A stretch of DNA of 64,000 nt from Nitrospira lenta (GTDB lineage Bacteria; Nitrospirota; Nitrospiria; Nitrospirales; Nitrospiraceae), in the NCBI RefSeq assembly GCF_900403705.1, contig NZ_OUNR01000001.1, positions 868,001 to 932,000 on the forward strand, given 5' to 3'. The notes under the pieces were generated by a model, which worked only from the letters and a program-made list of their open reading frames with translations, did no database searches and was not told the DNA's origin. The translations under genes were made by a program, and so were the position numbers. Of this stretch, positions 16,356-24,376 are shown one piece after another. The first letter of the stretch is position 1; the number at the start of each line of letters is the position of its first letter.

Positions 16356-16450
16356 GCGAGGCGGCTGGCGGAGTCTCACCTGCGCGCGTCGAACGAGGCC
16401 CTTCAGAGGGCGCGCGTTCCGCGAGCACAGAGACTTGCCAACCGCCTCGC
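16356..16450. repeat. long imperfect palindrome in the leader of the Asp-box lipoprotein gene
   Basis: Outer arms GCGAGGCGG (16356-16364) and CCGCCTCGC (16442-16450) pair perfectly. Inside them, TGGC/GCCA, AGTCTC/GAGACT and GCGCGC/GCGCGC arms extend the stem to a hairpin of about 95 bases. The last arm ends 28 bases before the likely ATG at 16479. Could be a mobile palindromic element, a transcription attenuator, or a structured leader. Confidence 0.55.
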
Positions 16451-16478
16451 GCCCCTTCTTGACTCCGCAACGAGGCCT

Positions 16479-17528
16479 ATGATTAGGTCCACGACTGTCA
16501 TGCTGCTTCGTACCGTATTCAGATTGGCGTCGCTCGCCCTCCTCATCTTCAGCCTCGGCTGCGAGAAAGAGAGCGAGTCGATTGTCTCCATCGCACTGCA
16601 CCCGACCAATACGCAGATTCTCTACGTCGCCACGAACGATGCGGTCTACAAGTCCCGCGATGCCGGAGCGTCGTGGGAACGCTTTCCGAGTTTCAGCGCA
16701 CGCCGCGTGACCACGCTGGCCATCGACCCGCAGTTCCCGGCCACGATCTACGCCGGCACCATGGCCGACGCCGTCTATAAAAGCCCGGACGGCGGACAAC
16801 ATTGGCTCCCCCACAACGTCGGCCTCAAGGAACACGTCTCGTTTATTAATGAATTCGTTTTTGATTCAACCAATAACGAGCAGATCTACATCGCGACGAC
16901 CGTCGGCGCCTTCTCTACAAAAGACGGGGGACGTGAATGGGAAGAGCGGATGGCGGGGATGAAAGAGGTGCACATCGTTGTGTCGATCGCGATCCACCCG
17001 ACGAATCCGCGCATTCTCTATGCGGGCACTACCGGCGGCGTGTATCGATCGGAGGACGGTGCGGCCTCATGGAAGAAGATCAACACCGGTCTCATCCCCG
17101 AGACGGAACTGATGGGGGCGATGGCGCTGGGCGTGAATGCAATTGCCATTGACCCGGTCACACCGAACATCGTGTATGCCGGAACGACGAAAGGCTTATT
17201 CCGCACCGCCGACAGCGGCAATTCATGGGAGCGAATCGGGGGAGGGCTGAAAGATCCCTTTGTCAGCAGCATGCTGATCGATCCGAGACAACCAGCACAG
17301 CTTTATATCGGTGGGCCGGGCGGGGTCTGGAAGAGTCTGGATAGCGGCAAAACCTGGCAGGCGATGAACGCGGGGCTCACGTCCTTGAACATCCGTTCGC
17401 TGGCCATGAGCCCCAAGAATCCCCAAGACCTCTTCGTCGGCACCAACGGCAGCGGCCTCTACCATTCCACCGACGGCGCCACAAACTGGACGCCCATGCC
17501 GTTGAAAGCCGCTGCCGCTAAGAGTTAG
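16479..17528 (+). CDS. lipoprotein with sortilin/BNR-type Asp-box repeats
   Basis: 349 residues from ATG at 16479, chosen because a lipoprotein signal follows (LASLALLIFSLGC). The frame is open upstream to 16281 but that part is dominated by the palindrome. Five or more repeats of a beta-propeller blade follow, each with an Asp-box such as SRDAGASWERF, SPDGGQHW, TKDGGREW, SEDGAASWKK, TADSGNSWER and SLDSGKTWQ, separated by HPTNPRILYAGTT-like strands. This layout resembles the Ycf48/BNR propellers. Probably outer-membrane or periplasmic. Ligand unknown. Confidence 0.85.
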   Translation: MIRSTTVMLLRTVFRLASLALLIFSLGCEKESESIVSIALHPTNTQILYVATNDAVYKSRDAGASWERFPSFSARRVTTLAIDPQFPATIYAGTMADAVYKSPDGGQHWLPHNVGLKEHVSFINEFVFDSTNNEQIYIATTVGAFSTKDGGREWEERMAGMKEVHIVVSIAIHPTNPRILYAGTTGGVYRSEDGAASWKKINTGLIPETELMGAMALGVNAIAIDPVTPNIVYAGTTKGLFRTADSGNSWERIGGGLKDPFVSSMLIDPRQPAQLYIGGPGGVWKSLDSGKTWQAMNAGLTSLNIRSLAMSPKNPQDLFVGTNGSGLYHSTDGATNWTPMPLKAAAAKS

Positions 17529-17543
17529 CTCTCAGCAACTTGT

Positions 17544-17671
17544 CAGGCGGCTGATCAAAAATCCCGTCCAGCAAGGCCGCAGCGAGCGAGAAGACGAGGC
17601 GTACTTTGTACTGTACGTGGAGCCTTTGAGCGCCGCGAGAACGCTGCTGGCGGAATTTTTCAGCAGCCGTT
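17544..17671. repeat. interspersed palindromic repeat, copy B
   Basis: About 128 bases. Left arm CAGGCGGCTGATCAAAAAT, right arm GGCGGAATTTTTCAGCAGCCG. Middle blocks GCAAGGCCGCAGCGAGCGA, AGGCGTACTTTGTACTGTACG and GCGCCGCGAGAACG match copies A and C. Ends against the stop codon of the lipoprotein gene at 17671. Confidence 0.8.
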
Positions 17672-18153
17672 CAGTAGCCCGTCTTCGCTCCTGCACTGCC
17701 ATGCTGATACCGGCTGCTATAGGAGAGCATCTGATCGGAGAGGCCCTTCCATTCGTCGGCCGTCATCAACTCTTTCATCTTGAACCGCAGGCTCAGAATC
17801 TTCGCCGAGGTCTTCATGCGCTGATTGTTCCCCTCATCGAGGACCTTGGTGAATTCCTCAGGGGAGACCGTATAGCTCGCATTGAGCGTATACAGCTGGC
17901 GATGATAGGCGCGCTCCTGCTCTCGGCCCGCCTTCAATTCCGTGACGATCTCACTAACCAGAGCCTTCACCTGCGTGGCCTTGGCCGGATCCTTTACCGT
18001 CCGATCGATCAACCCCGCCATGTCCTGCTGCCCTTTTTGCCAATAGGCGTCGCTCTTGCCCGACTCCATCATCCCGTGATGATGATGGGAGGAACAGCCG
18101 CCTAACGCCAACAGCCCGACGACCGACAACACCATCCAACGCATCTTCGTCAT
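17671..18153 (-). CDS. small lipoprotein, CpxP/Spy-like
   Basis: 160 residues from ATG at 18153. Lipobox LLALGGCSS with a His-rich patch SSHHHHGMM just after the Cys. The remainder is helical and rich in Lys and Glu, ending KTSAKILSLRFKMKELMTADEWKGLSDQML, similar to the LTxxQ-containing periplasmic metal-sensor/chaperone family of CpxP and Spy but without clear LTxxQ repeats. Metal binding by the His patch is inference. Convergent with nothing; the gene above on the plus strand is divergent. Confidence 0.7.
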   Translation of the reverse strand: MTKMRWMVLSVVGLLALGGCSSHHHHGMMESGKSDAYWQKGQQDMAGLIDRTVKDPAKATQVKALVSEIVTELKAGREQERAYHRQLYTLNASYTVSPEEFTKVLDEGNNQRMKTSAKILSLRFKMKELMTADEWKGLSDQMLSYSSRYQHGSAGAKTGY

Positions 18154-18241
18154 ACTACCCTCCTGTGACAACCTACCGGTGAACATTTCCGACAGCCCTT
18201 GTGACTACGAATCATCTTACCGTATCATCCAGGCTACGACC

Positions 18242-18586
18242 ATGCCTGAACCAGTTGTTCCATCACTCGATCCCTTGCAGAGCCTGCGCGAGGAGTTCCG
18301 GTCTCATCTGGAAACCTTCTATGCGCAGCTCAAGCTCGCGCCGCCCTATGAAAGCGTGGAGAAAGCGATCCGGACCCTGACGACCGCCGTCCATGCGCTC
18401 CCGAAACCGGATCAGGCGCGGCTCTCGGCGGATCCGGTCCAGCGCTGGGCGCAGTTCCGCCAAGCGTTCGACCAGTCCGGCCTCAGCAAGAAACACCGCG
18501 GCATCATCGCCGGTCTCGCACGCAATCGTTCGGCCCTAAACCTGCCTCCCGAATACGACCACTTTTTAGGATTGTTCAACGCGTAG
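18242..18586 (+). CDS. hypothetical soluble protein
   Basis: 114 residues from the ATG at 18242 (MPEPVVPSLDPLQSLREEF). Helical, Leu/Arg-rich, with no signal peptide, membrane helix or catalytic motif. The segment LSKKHRGIIAGLARNRSALN looks conserved in appearance but no family is recalled. The frame is open to 18179 without a better start. Its 3' end overlaps the convergent gene by 11 bases. Confidence 0.65.
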   Translation: MPEPVVPSLDPLQSLREEFRSHLETFYAQLKLAPPYESVEKAIRTLTTAVHALPKPDQARLSADPVQRWAQFRQAFDQSGLSKKHRGIIAGLARNRSALNLPPEYDHFLGLFNA

Positions 18587-19196
18587 CTGACGCCCGGCCG
18601 GCCACCACGTCTTCGAACTCCTGCTGCAACCGCGCGAGCCGGTTGTTCTCCAAGCGATAGGCCATCACCACCGTCACCAGGCCGGAAAAAATAAAGAACA
18701 ATCCGAGGGTGAGAATCCCGCTAGCCATCAGCACTCCGCTAGAGCTGGACAAGCCCCCTTCCACCGCATAGCTGATGATCGTGGCCAGCGTCCCGACCGT
18801 GACGATGAGGAACCAGGCGCCGGTAAGGATCGCCGAGGCCCAGGGCGTGCGCTTCGTCGACGCCAATATCACCGCCTCGCCGTCGACCTGGAGATCAATC
18901 GTGGCCTTCATCGGCCAGATCCAGAGAAATGCCCAGAGGGTCGGATAGCGGGGACGAAGGAGGAGGCGATTGCTCTCGATGAACAACCGGACCACCCCAT
19001 GCCGCATCGGCAGGAGCCCCAGCTTATCGAAGCAGGTGTGGATCTGTGCGAGACTCGTCGCCTCCAACCGCGCGGCTCCACGCCCGACCTTGCAGCCGTA
19101 GCGGCTCGCCTCGACAGAGAGGGTGCGGAAATACCAGCGATCGCCCACGAGCAATCCGAGAAACAACGCACCGGCAAATAATCCTGCAAGCATCAT
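18576..19196 (-). CDS. hypothetical membrane protein
   Basis: 206 residues. Helices at about residues 1-18, 117-140 (ILTGAWFLIVTVGTLATIISYAV) and 150-175 (MASGILTLGLFFIFSGLVTVVM). The loop between the first two holds RYGCKVGRGAARLEATSLAQIHTCFDKLGL. No enzyme motif. Starts with two Met codons; either could be used. Convergent with 18242-18586. Function unknown. Confidence 0.7.
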   Translation of the reverse strand: MMLAGLFAGALFLGLLVGDRWYFRTLSVEASRYGCKVGRGAARLEATSLAQIHTCFDKLGLLPMRHGVVRLFIESNRLLLRPRYPTLWAFLWIWPMKATIDLQVDGEAVILASTKRTPWASAILTGAWFLIVTVGTLATIISYAVEGGLSSSSGVLMASGILTLGLFFIFSGLVTVVMAYRLENNRLARLQQEFEDVVAGRASATR

Positions 19197-19466
19197 GGCG
19201 CGTACCTATCCCACAGGCGCGCGGCATGAATCAAGACAGCACGGCCGGGCCGTCTTCCGCTCCTGCGTGCCGAAGCAGATATCCTCAGAAGAATCAGTTG
19301 ACTCACCTCCACGACTTGGCTACAGTAGCGCCGTTTGCAATCCAGGCGGGCCTCTCGCGTCTCACACGGGTTCCCCGCCTTTTGTTTTTTCCCAGATGGT
19401 TGGGTTCCACGCCAGGCTGCTCCTTAGGCGCGGCCACCCCCAATTCATGCGGGTTTCGGAGGACTC

Positions 19467-20198
19467 ATGGATTTGAAGAAAGTTGAGCGGGTCTATACGT
19501 CGTACGCCGGCGTCTACGATCAGATTTTCGGCAAGGTGTTCCACGAAGGACGCGAATCCGCGATCCGCAATTTGAACGTGCAACCGAACGAGCAGATCCT
19601 CGAAGTCGGCGTCGGTACCGGCCTCGCCCTTCCGATGTACCCGCGGCATTGCAAGATTACCGGAATCGATCTCTCCGAAGGCATGCTGGGCAAGGCAAAA
19701 GAGCGCGCGGAGATGCATCGGCTGACGCATGTGCAGCTCCACCGCATGGATGCCGGCGCCATGGAATTTGCCGACAGCAGTTTCGATACAGTCGTTGCGG
19801 CCTACGTCGTCACCGCCGTGCCGGACCACCGCAAAGTCGTCAATGAAATGATCCGCGTCTGCCGCCCCGGCGGCCGCATCATCATGCTCAACCACTTCAG
19901 CAACGGCAACAAGATCATCGCCGCGATGGAGAAAGTCATCTCTCCGCTCACGAAGCACCTGGGATGGCGCACCGACCTGTCGCTGCACACCGTCCTGGAA
20001 GGCACATCGCTGCAGGTCGCGCGCAAGCAGAACGTGAACCCGCTGCGCTTCTGGGCATTAGTGGAATGTGTGAACGGAAAGAACGGGCAGGTCGTGAAGA
20101 ACGGAAACGGCACCGCGGTCTATTCGAACGGCAATGGCCACGCGACCGAGCACCACACCAACACCAACGGCCACTTCGCGAACGGGCACTCGCACTAG
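19467..20198 (+). CDS. class I SAM methyltransferase (phosphatidylethanolamine N-methyltransferase-like)
   Basis: 243 residues. SAM-binding motif I ILEVGVGTGLALP, then GIDLSEGML, MDAGAMEFADSSFDTVVAAYVV and RPGGRIIMLNHF. The pattern, including the N-terminal YTSYAGVYDQIFGKVFHEGR, matches the PmtA-like phospholipid methyltransferase group. The last about 45 residues are low complexity, rich in Asn, Gly and His (VKNGNGTAVYSNGNGHATEHHTNTNGH), unlike the family; perhaps a flexible or metal-binding tail. About 270 bases upstream hold no gene. Confidence 0.85.
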   Translation: MDLKKVERVYTSYAGVYDQIFGKVFHEGRESAIRNLNVQPNEQILEVGVGTGLALPMYPRHCKITGIDLSEGMLGKAKERAEMHRLTHVQLHRMDAGAMEFADSSFDTVVAAYVVTAVPDHRKVVNEMIRVCRPGGRIIMLNHFSNGNKIIAAMEKVISPLTKHLGWRTDLSLHTVLEGTSLQVARKQNVNPLRFWALVECVNGKNGQVVKNGNGTAVYSNGNGHATEHHTNTNGHFANGHSH

Positions 20199-20227
20199 CC
20201 CAACTCAGGCCCGCCGCTTCACCGCGC

Positions 20228-21043
20228 TTATGCCCTGGCGTCGCCTCGGGAGCGCCAGGATTCCCACTCCCGACCAGGAATAATCGTGGTCCCCACCAGA
20301 CAGCTTCCCGCATACCGCTGTGCAATGCGATCAGCCAAGATGGTCAGTACGCGGCTCACCTGCCGATCCGGCGTACCGAGCGCGCGAAGAACGACACCGA
20401 ACCCCTCGCCGTCCTGCGCTCCGTAGACCAACACGCGCACCGCATTCCCGCGCGGGCTCTGACCATCGCCGGCCGGCGTCAGATCCCCCTCCCATCGCGA
20501 CGACATGCCGTTCGCACGCCGCTTCTTCGAGATGGCCCAGGAGCACGGCACCCCTGCGTCTTCGAGTTCCATTAAAAACCATGCGATGGTGGGAGCTTCC
20601 CCGGAGTGCCCTTGGAACGTCCAGCGTGCCAATTCCGGGAGCACCTGCTCCGTCAAAATCGGCGTGGCAATCTCTTCCAAATGCGCGTCCTCGCACACCG
20701 CGTAGAGCTCGCCCTGCGGATCAAACCAGAATCGCAGCCGGCCGTCGTTGCACTCCGCTTGAATCACACTGAGCGCCGACGAGTCACTCCCCTCCTGCTC
20801 AAAGATCGAAAAATCCGTCACCCCATTCATCACCAGCTTCGCCACCCGCACCATCCCGCGCAGCTGATAGCGGATCGTCATCGATACCGTAGTATCGGCC
20901 AGCACATCGCGTCCGGACTCTTCGTCGAACAGCCGGCGCTTCGACATCTGCAAGTCCGTCACATAGCCGGAACGAAAGCCACCCGTGTGAGCCATCAGCC
21001 AGCGCAGATCTTCAACTGTCTTAATTGCGTGTTGCATAAGCAT
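20228..21043 (-). CDS. hypothetical protein
   Basis: 271 residues from the ATG at 21043. Mixed alpha/beta protein with no signal peptide or membrane helix. Readable blocks: VSMTIRYQLRGMVRVAKLVM, FWFDPQGELYAVCEDAHLEE and RYAGSCLVGTTIIPGREW. Not assigned to a family. The gene lies alone on its strand, 30 bases after the convergent methyltransferase gene, and repeat copy C follows its 5' side at 21089. Confidence 0.7.
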   Translation of the reverse strand: MLMQHAIKTVEDLRWLMAHTGGFRSGYVTDLQMSKRRLFDEESGRDVLADTTVSMTIRYQLRGMVRVAKLVMNGVTDFSIFEQEGSDSSALSVIQAECNDGRLRFWFDPQGELYAVCEDAHLEEIATPILTEQVLPELARWTFQGHSGEAPTIAWFLMELEDAGVPCSWAISKKRRANGMSSRWEGDLTPAGDGQSPRGNAVRVLVYGAQDGEGFGVVLRALGTPDRQVSRVLTILADRIAQRYAGSCLVGTTIIPGREWESWRSRGDARA

Positions 21044-21088
21044 GGATTGTAACGCAGCCCCATAGGCAACGGCTAGAGACAACGGCCT

Positions 21089-21215
21089 GCAGGCTGCTCA
21101 AAAAGACCGTCCAGCAAGGCCGCAGCAAGCGAAGAGGCGACATCGTACTTTGTGCCGTACGGTGAGCCTCTAAGCGCCGCGAGAACGCCACTGGCGGGTT
21201 TTTTCAGCAGCCTGC
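21089..21215. repeat. interspersed palindromic repeat, copy C (best preserved)
   Basis: 127 bases. Left arm GCAGGCTGCTCAAAAAGACC and right arm GGTTTTTTCAGCAGCCTGC pair nearly fully. Middle contains GCAAGGCCGCAGCAAGCGAA, a GTACTTTGTGCCGTAC stem and GCGCCGCGAGAACGCC. Right end CCTGC runs straight into the minus-strand TAG of the next gene. The T-run and paired arms could act as a terminator for the minus-strand gene. Confidence 0.85.
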
Positions 21216-22060
21216 TAGGGATGCCGCCACCAGGACACCACCGGAGGGATGCGCCGCCGACGCAACGTCACGCGCAATTCACAGGAACGTTCGCACTTCA
21301 AGCCTGCCGTCTGACAAAGACCGGCGGCCACGTCGGCTTCTTCCTGCCCCTGATTGACCATCACGAACAACCCGGACGGATTCAAATTCATGGCGATGCG
21401 CGCGAACAAGGCCTGTGGCGCGAGAAACGTCAACGGCATGCGCCACGCCAATACCGGTGTTGGGGTTACGAAGGGATACCAGGCCACGATCGTATCGGCT
21501 GGCTGCGCATACTGCGCATAGTCGGCAATGACAAAATCCGTCTGCGGCAGCTTGTGCACGTAGCCCTGCGCATAATCGTGACGGCTGTAGCCATTATAAT
21601 AAATGCGATGGCCTTCCACTTCGACGCCCGTCAGGGCCGACGGCAGGAAAAAGGCATGGAGCGCCCGGGCATACCAAAAATTGGACGCGCCGACATCGTG
21701 CACCACGCCGCCGACCGGCCGAGGCTGTCCCCAGGCCGTCCAGGCCTGATCGAGAATGTCGAGATAGTCGTAGTTCTTTAGCGTCGTGAGCGCGGCGCAG
21801 TGCTGTTCAAACCGAACATCGAACTGGCGCCGTAACCGGGCAATTCTCGCCTGCTGGCTCCCGCTGAGATGCGTCAGTTGCTCCACCGGCCGTTCGCGAT
21901 ACAGACCGCGTGACCATTCCAACCCTTCGCCGAGCCAGTACCAGAAGGCGTGATACCCTGAACGAATCCGCTGCGGCAGCGAATAGCGTGGCGCGGAGGT
22001 AACGACAGCCGGCAGCGTTCGCTCAGCCTCCTGCACCGGATAGTCGACTTCGGCAATCAT
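21215..22060 (-). CDS. SAM methyltransferase-like protein, degenerate motif
   Basis: 281 residues. Middle part GGVVHDVGASNFWYARALHAFFLPSALTGVEVEGHRIYYNG reads like Rossmann motif I and II of a methyltransferase, with VHDVGASNFW in place of the usual VLDVGCGxG. Other parts: ADYAQYAQPADTIVAWYPFVTPT and NPSGLFVMVNQGQEE (motif near the fourth strand). No confirmed catalytic site. Cytosolic. Its stop codon abuts repeat copy C. A non-standard methyltransferase or a related binding fold are both possible. Confidence 0.6.
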   Translation of the reverse strand: MIAEVDYPVQEAERTLPAVVTSAPRYSLPQRIRSGYHAFWYWLGEGLEWSRGLYRERPVEQLTHLSGSQQARIARLRRQFDVRFEQHCAALTTLKNYDYLDILDQAWTAWGQPRPVGGVVHDVGASNFWYARALHAFFLPSALTGVEVEGHRIYYNGYSRHDYAQGYVHKLPQTDFVIADYAQYAQPADTIVAWYPFVTPTPVLAWRMPLTFLAPQALFARIAMNLNPSGLFVMVNQGQEEADVAAGLCQTAGLKCERSCELRVTLRRRRIPPVVSWWRHP

Positions 22061-22362
22061 GTATTACTTTTCGGCCATTTAGCGGAAAAGCTGAAGAGGG
22101 GGAAGAGAGAATTAGCCTACAGATCGATGTTCGCGCACACAGTGGACGGTTTATCTTCCGAACTTCCGACCGACCGAATTATGCGCCTCAATCGATATCT
22201 TGGATCTCGGGAGAGTGCGCCGAAGGATGTGGACGATACATCGATTTGTTGATGTACCCATGCCGCCTCACTCTGTAGCCGCGCGAGGCGGGACGAGAAA
22301 ATGGATGGAGGAAGAAAAACCTCTTCCTCCTCGTTCCGATGAGTACTCCCTCCGGATCACTC
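22061..22362. other. intergenic region before the small membrane protein's 3' end
   Basis: Contains the terminator hairpin at 22307-22330 and the likely promoter of the methyltransferase-like gene on the minus strand. No other gene was found. Confidence 0.5.
22307..22330 (-). terminator. terminator hairpin for the small membrane protein gene
   Basis: GGAGGAAG and CTTCCTCC pair across an eight-base loop; on the minus strand the stem lies about 35 bases past the stop at 22363 and is followed by a short T-rich stretch. Confidence 0.65.
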
Positions 22363-22530
22363 CTAGCGATACGACAGTGCCAGCAGCCCGCTCCCCACAA
22401 CAGCAAGGCCGGCGGCAACCATCGGCAACGATTCCCCGAACAGGCTAAGGAGTGTGAATTGCAACCCAACCATCGGCAGGACAAATGATCCAAGGCCAAA
22501 GACCAGACACCACGTACCCCATTGCCTCAT
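22363..22530 (-). CDS. small two-helix membrane protein
   Basis: 55 residues, from ATG at 22530 to TAG. The ATG is preceded by a strong ribosome site (AAGGAGGAAACA). Sequence RQWGTWCLVFGLGSF, then LPMVGLQFTLLSLFGE, then MVAAGLAVVGSGLLALSYR: two membrane helices with a short loop. A terminator-like hairpin follows. Small proteins with WGTW..FG.GSF.LP patterns are seen in many Gram-negative bacteria, but no role is known. Confidence 0.75.
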   Translation of the reverse strand: MRQWGTWCLVFGLGSFVLPMVGLQFTLLSLFGESLPMVAAGLAVVGSGLLALSYR

Positions 22531-22612
22531 TGTTTCCTCCTTGTTGAAAAGAACGCGCCCGTACCATCGAACCTGCGTCTATCGCTCTGAGGATCGGTCT
22601 TCCGCCATGGCT

Positions 22613-23314
22613 CTACAAAGCCGTTGTCCGGTATGATTCAAACGTCATCACTCCAAGAAACCCTACCAACAGTAAATAATATGCGGCGTAGCTCCATCGT
22701 GTGGCTGGAGATACATCATAGTAGGACCCGGAGAACGACTCTCCCTTACGCATGGTTGAAAGCAGATGGGGGACTGCCATGACCGCGATGAGCAACAACA
22801 TGGGACTATGGCTCCACGCAAAGAGCGCGACGATGAGCGGCGCTCCAACCCACCAGGTCTTGGGGGAAATGATCGAGGTGATCCGCCCGCCATCCAAGGG
22901 AGAGAGCGGAATCAGGTTAAAGAGGTTGATCATAAATCCAGCGTAAGCGAGGGCACGCAGCAATGGACTGTGCGTGGAATTGGCCGCATAGTAGCAACCC
23001 ATCGCCGCAACTGTGCCCACAACGGGACCCGCCATCGCCACATACGCTTCTGTTTCGACATCCATCGGTTGCGCTTTCAACTGAATCCACGCGCCGACAA
23101 ACGGAATGAATGTCGGTGCGCCAACCTCTAGCCCTCGCTGCTTCGCAGCGGCAAAATGCCCCATCTCATGACAGAATATGAGCCCCACCAATCCGACGGC
23201 ATATGGCCACCCGTACACAAAACTATAGGTAACGACCGAAAGAACCATCGTGCCGGAAGTTAGCAAGACCTTGCCAAACTTCACACCGGACAAAAGCGCG
23301 ATGAGAGTTTTCAT
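22613..23314 (-). CDS. site-2 protease family membrane metallopeptidase (M50)
   Basis: 233 residues, polytopic. HEMGH in FCHEMGHFAAAK is the zinc site and catalytic Glu; the second motif NLIPLSPLDGGRI supplies the third ligand. This is the S2P/M50 family, which cleaves proteins inside the membrane. About six helices. It follows the DUF2167 gene after 20 bases on the same strand, so they are probably one operon. No PDZ domain is present. The substrate cannot be named. Confidence 0.88.
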   Translation of the reverse strand: MKTLIALLSGVKFGKVLLTSGTMVLSVVTYSFVYGWPYAVGLVGLIFCHEMGHFAAAKQRGLEVGAPTFIPFVGAWIQLKAQPMDVETEAYVAMAGPVVGTVAAMGCYYAANSTHSPLLRALAYAGFMINLFNLIPLSPLDGGRITSIISPKTWWVGAPLIVALFAWSHSPMLLLIAVMAVPHLLSTMRKGESFSGSYYDVSPATRWSYAAYYLLLVGFLGVMTFESYRTTAL

Positions 23315-23334
23315 GATATAGACGCTTCCGCTGG

Positions 23335-24213
23335 CTACACAGAGGAAGAGGTCGATGACCGGCCTTTGACGAGCTTCCAGACCCAGGCCCCAATCCCTGC
23401 CGCACCAATCAGAATGACTTTCTTAAATGCGACGACCATGACAAGCAATTTTGCCAATAGGCCTGACTTGAACGCGGCCCCGGCCACCAATGCCGCAAGT
23501 CCCACCGCAGCAACTTTGTCGGTGGTGCCGTTAAAGTCAGCGTACTTCTTACCGTCGACAAAGTTGAGATTGGTCAGGAGTGTAGCGGCATGCGGTTTTA
23601 AGGCGGGGAGTTGATCCAGACCTGACACGAGATTCATGCTCATATACCCATGACGGCCAAGCGCCAAGGTATTGTAGTTGACGCTTGCGCCATGACCGCC
23701 ATCGGCGGAAATCGCCCATACGACTTTATTGGTAGCTTGATCGTAATGCGGCTTTTCTTCCCATCCGCGGACGACGAGCGGATGAATGCCCATTTCTTGC
23801 CGCTTCGCGTTTGATTCCTCTGTCCCTTCTTTGATCGAAGCGAGCATTTCGTCGGCATCCCAATTGGTCGCATCATCATCACGGACAAAACCAGCCTCCA
23901 CGAACCGAATGACCATGAACCAGTCCTCATCCTCGGATCCTCCCGCGACCAATCCAAGCTCCTCCCCGGAAGGAAAATTCCCCATAGCCTTCAGAAGGCG
24001 CTGCGTTTCATGCGGATCTAGAAACACATACCCTTGAGGAATGTTGAGTACCGCTTGATCGCCCAACCTCGCTTCCAGGGGACCTTTTTGCCAGGCATAT
24101 GTTGGCGTTGCCGGGGCGGCCTCTTCAGCAATGGACAAATCGCCACCGCTCCATGCCAGGGCGATGACGATGAAACAGGCCAACCATCGCATTCGCATCA
24201 CATCGATCTTCAT
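23335..24213 (-). CDS. DUF2167 membrane protein
   Basis: 292 residues from the ATG at 24213. A signal-type segment (WLACFIVIALAWSGGDLSIA) leads into a DUF2167 domain (GPLEARLGDQAVLNIPQGYVFLD; TQRLLKAMGNFPSGEELGLVAG; DADEMLASIKEGTEESNAKRQEMGIHPL), and two C-terminal helices follow (VGLAALVAGAAFKSGLLAKLLVMVVAFKKVILIGAAGIGAWVW). DUF2167 proteins are often membrane-anchored and of unknown function. Upstream of the M50 protease with no intervening gene. Confidence 0.85.
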   Translation of the reverse strand: MKIDVMRMRWLACFIVIALAWSGGDLSIAEEAAPATPTYAWQKGPLEARLGDQAVLNIPQGYVFLDPHETQRLLKAMGNFPSGEELGLVAGGSEDEDWFMVIRFVEAGFVRDDDATNWDADEMLASIKEGTEESNAKRQEMGIHPLVVRGWEEKPHYDQATNKVVWAISADGGHGASVNYNTLALGRHGYMSMNLVSGLDQLPALKPHAATLLTNLNFVDGKKYADFNGTTDKVAAVGLAALVAGAAFKSGLLAKLLVMVVAFKKVILIGAAGIGAWVWKLVKGRSSTSSSV

Positions 24214-24376
24214 CTGACGCTCCCCTCTTTTACTTGACCGACTACGGTAGTACATCTAATCATTTATTTATTATCACACCTAATAAAATAAATATTCCGC
24301 CAGCCTCCAGTGCCCGTGTCGATACAGAACCTACCGACTTGACCGCGCTTTTAGGTTTATGAGATTTACTGTCTGC

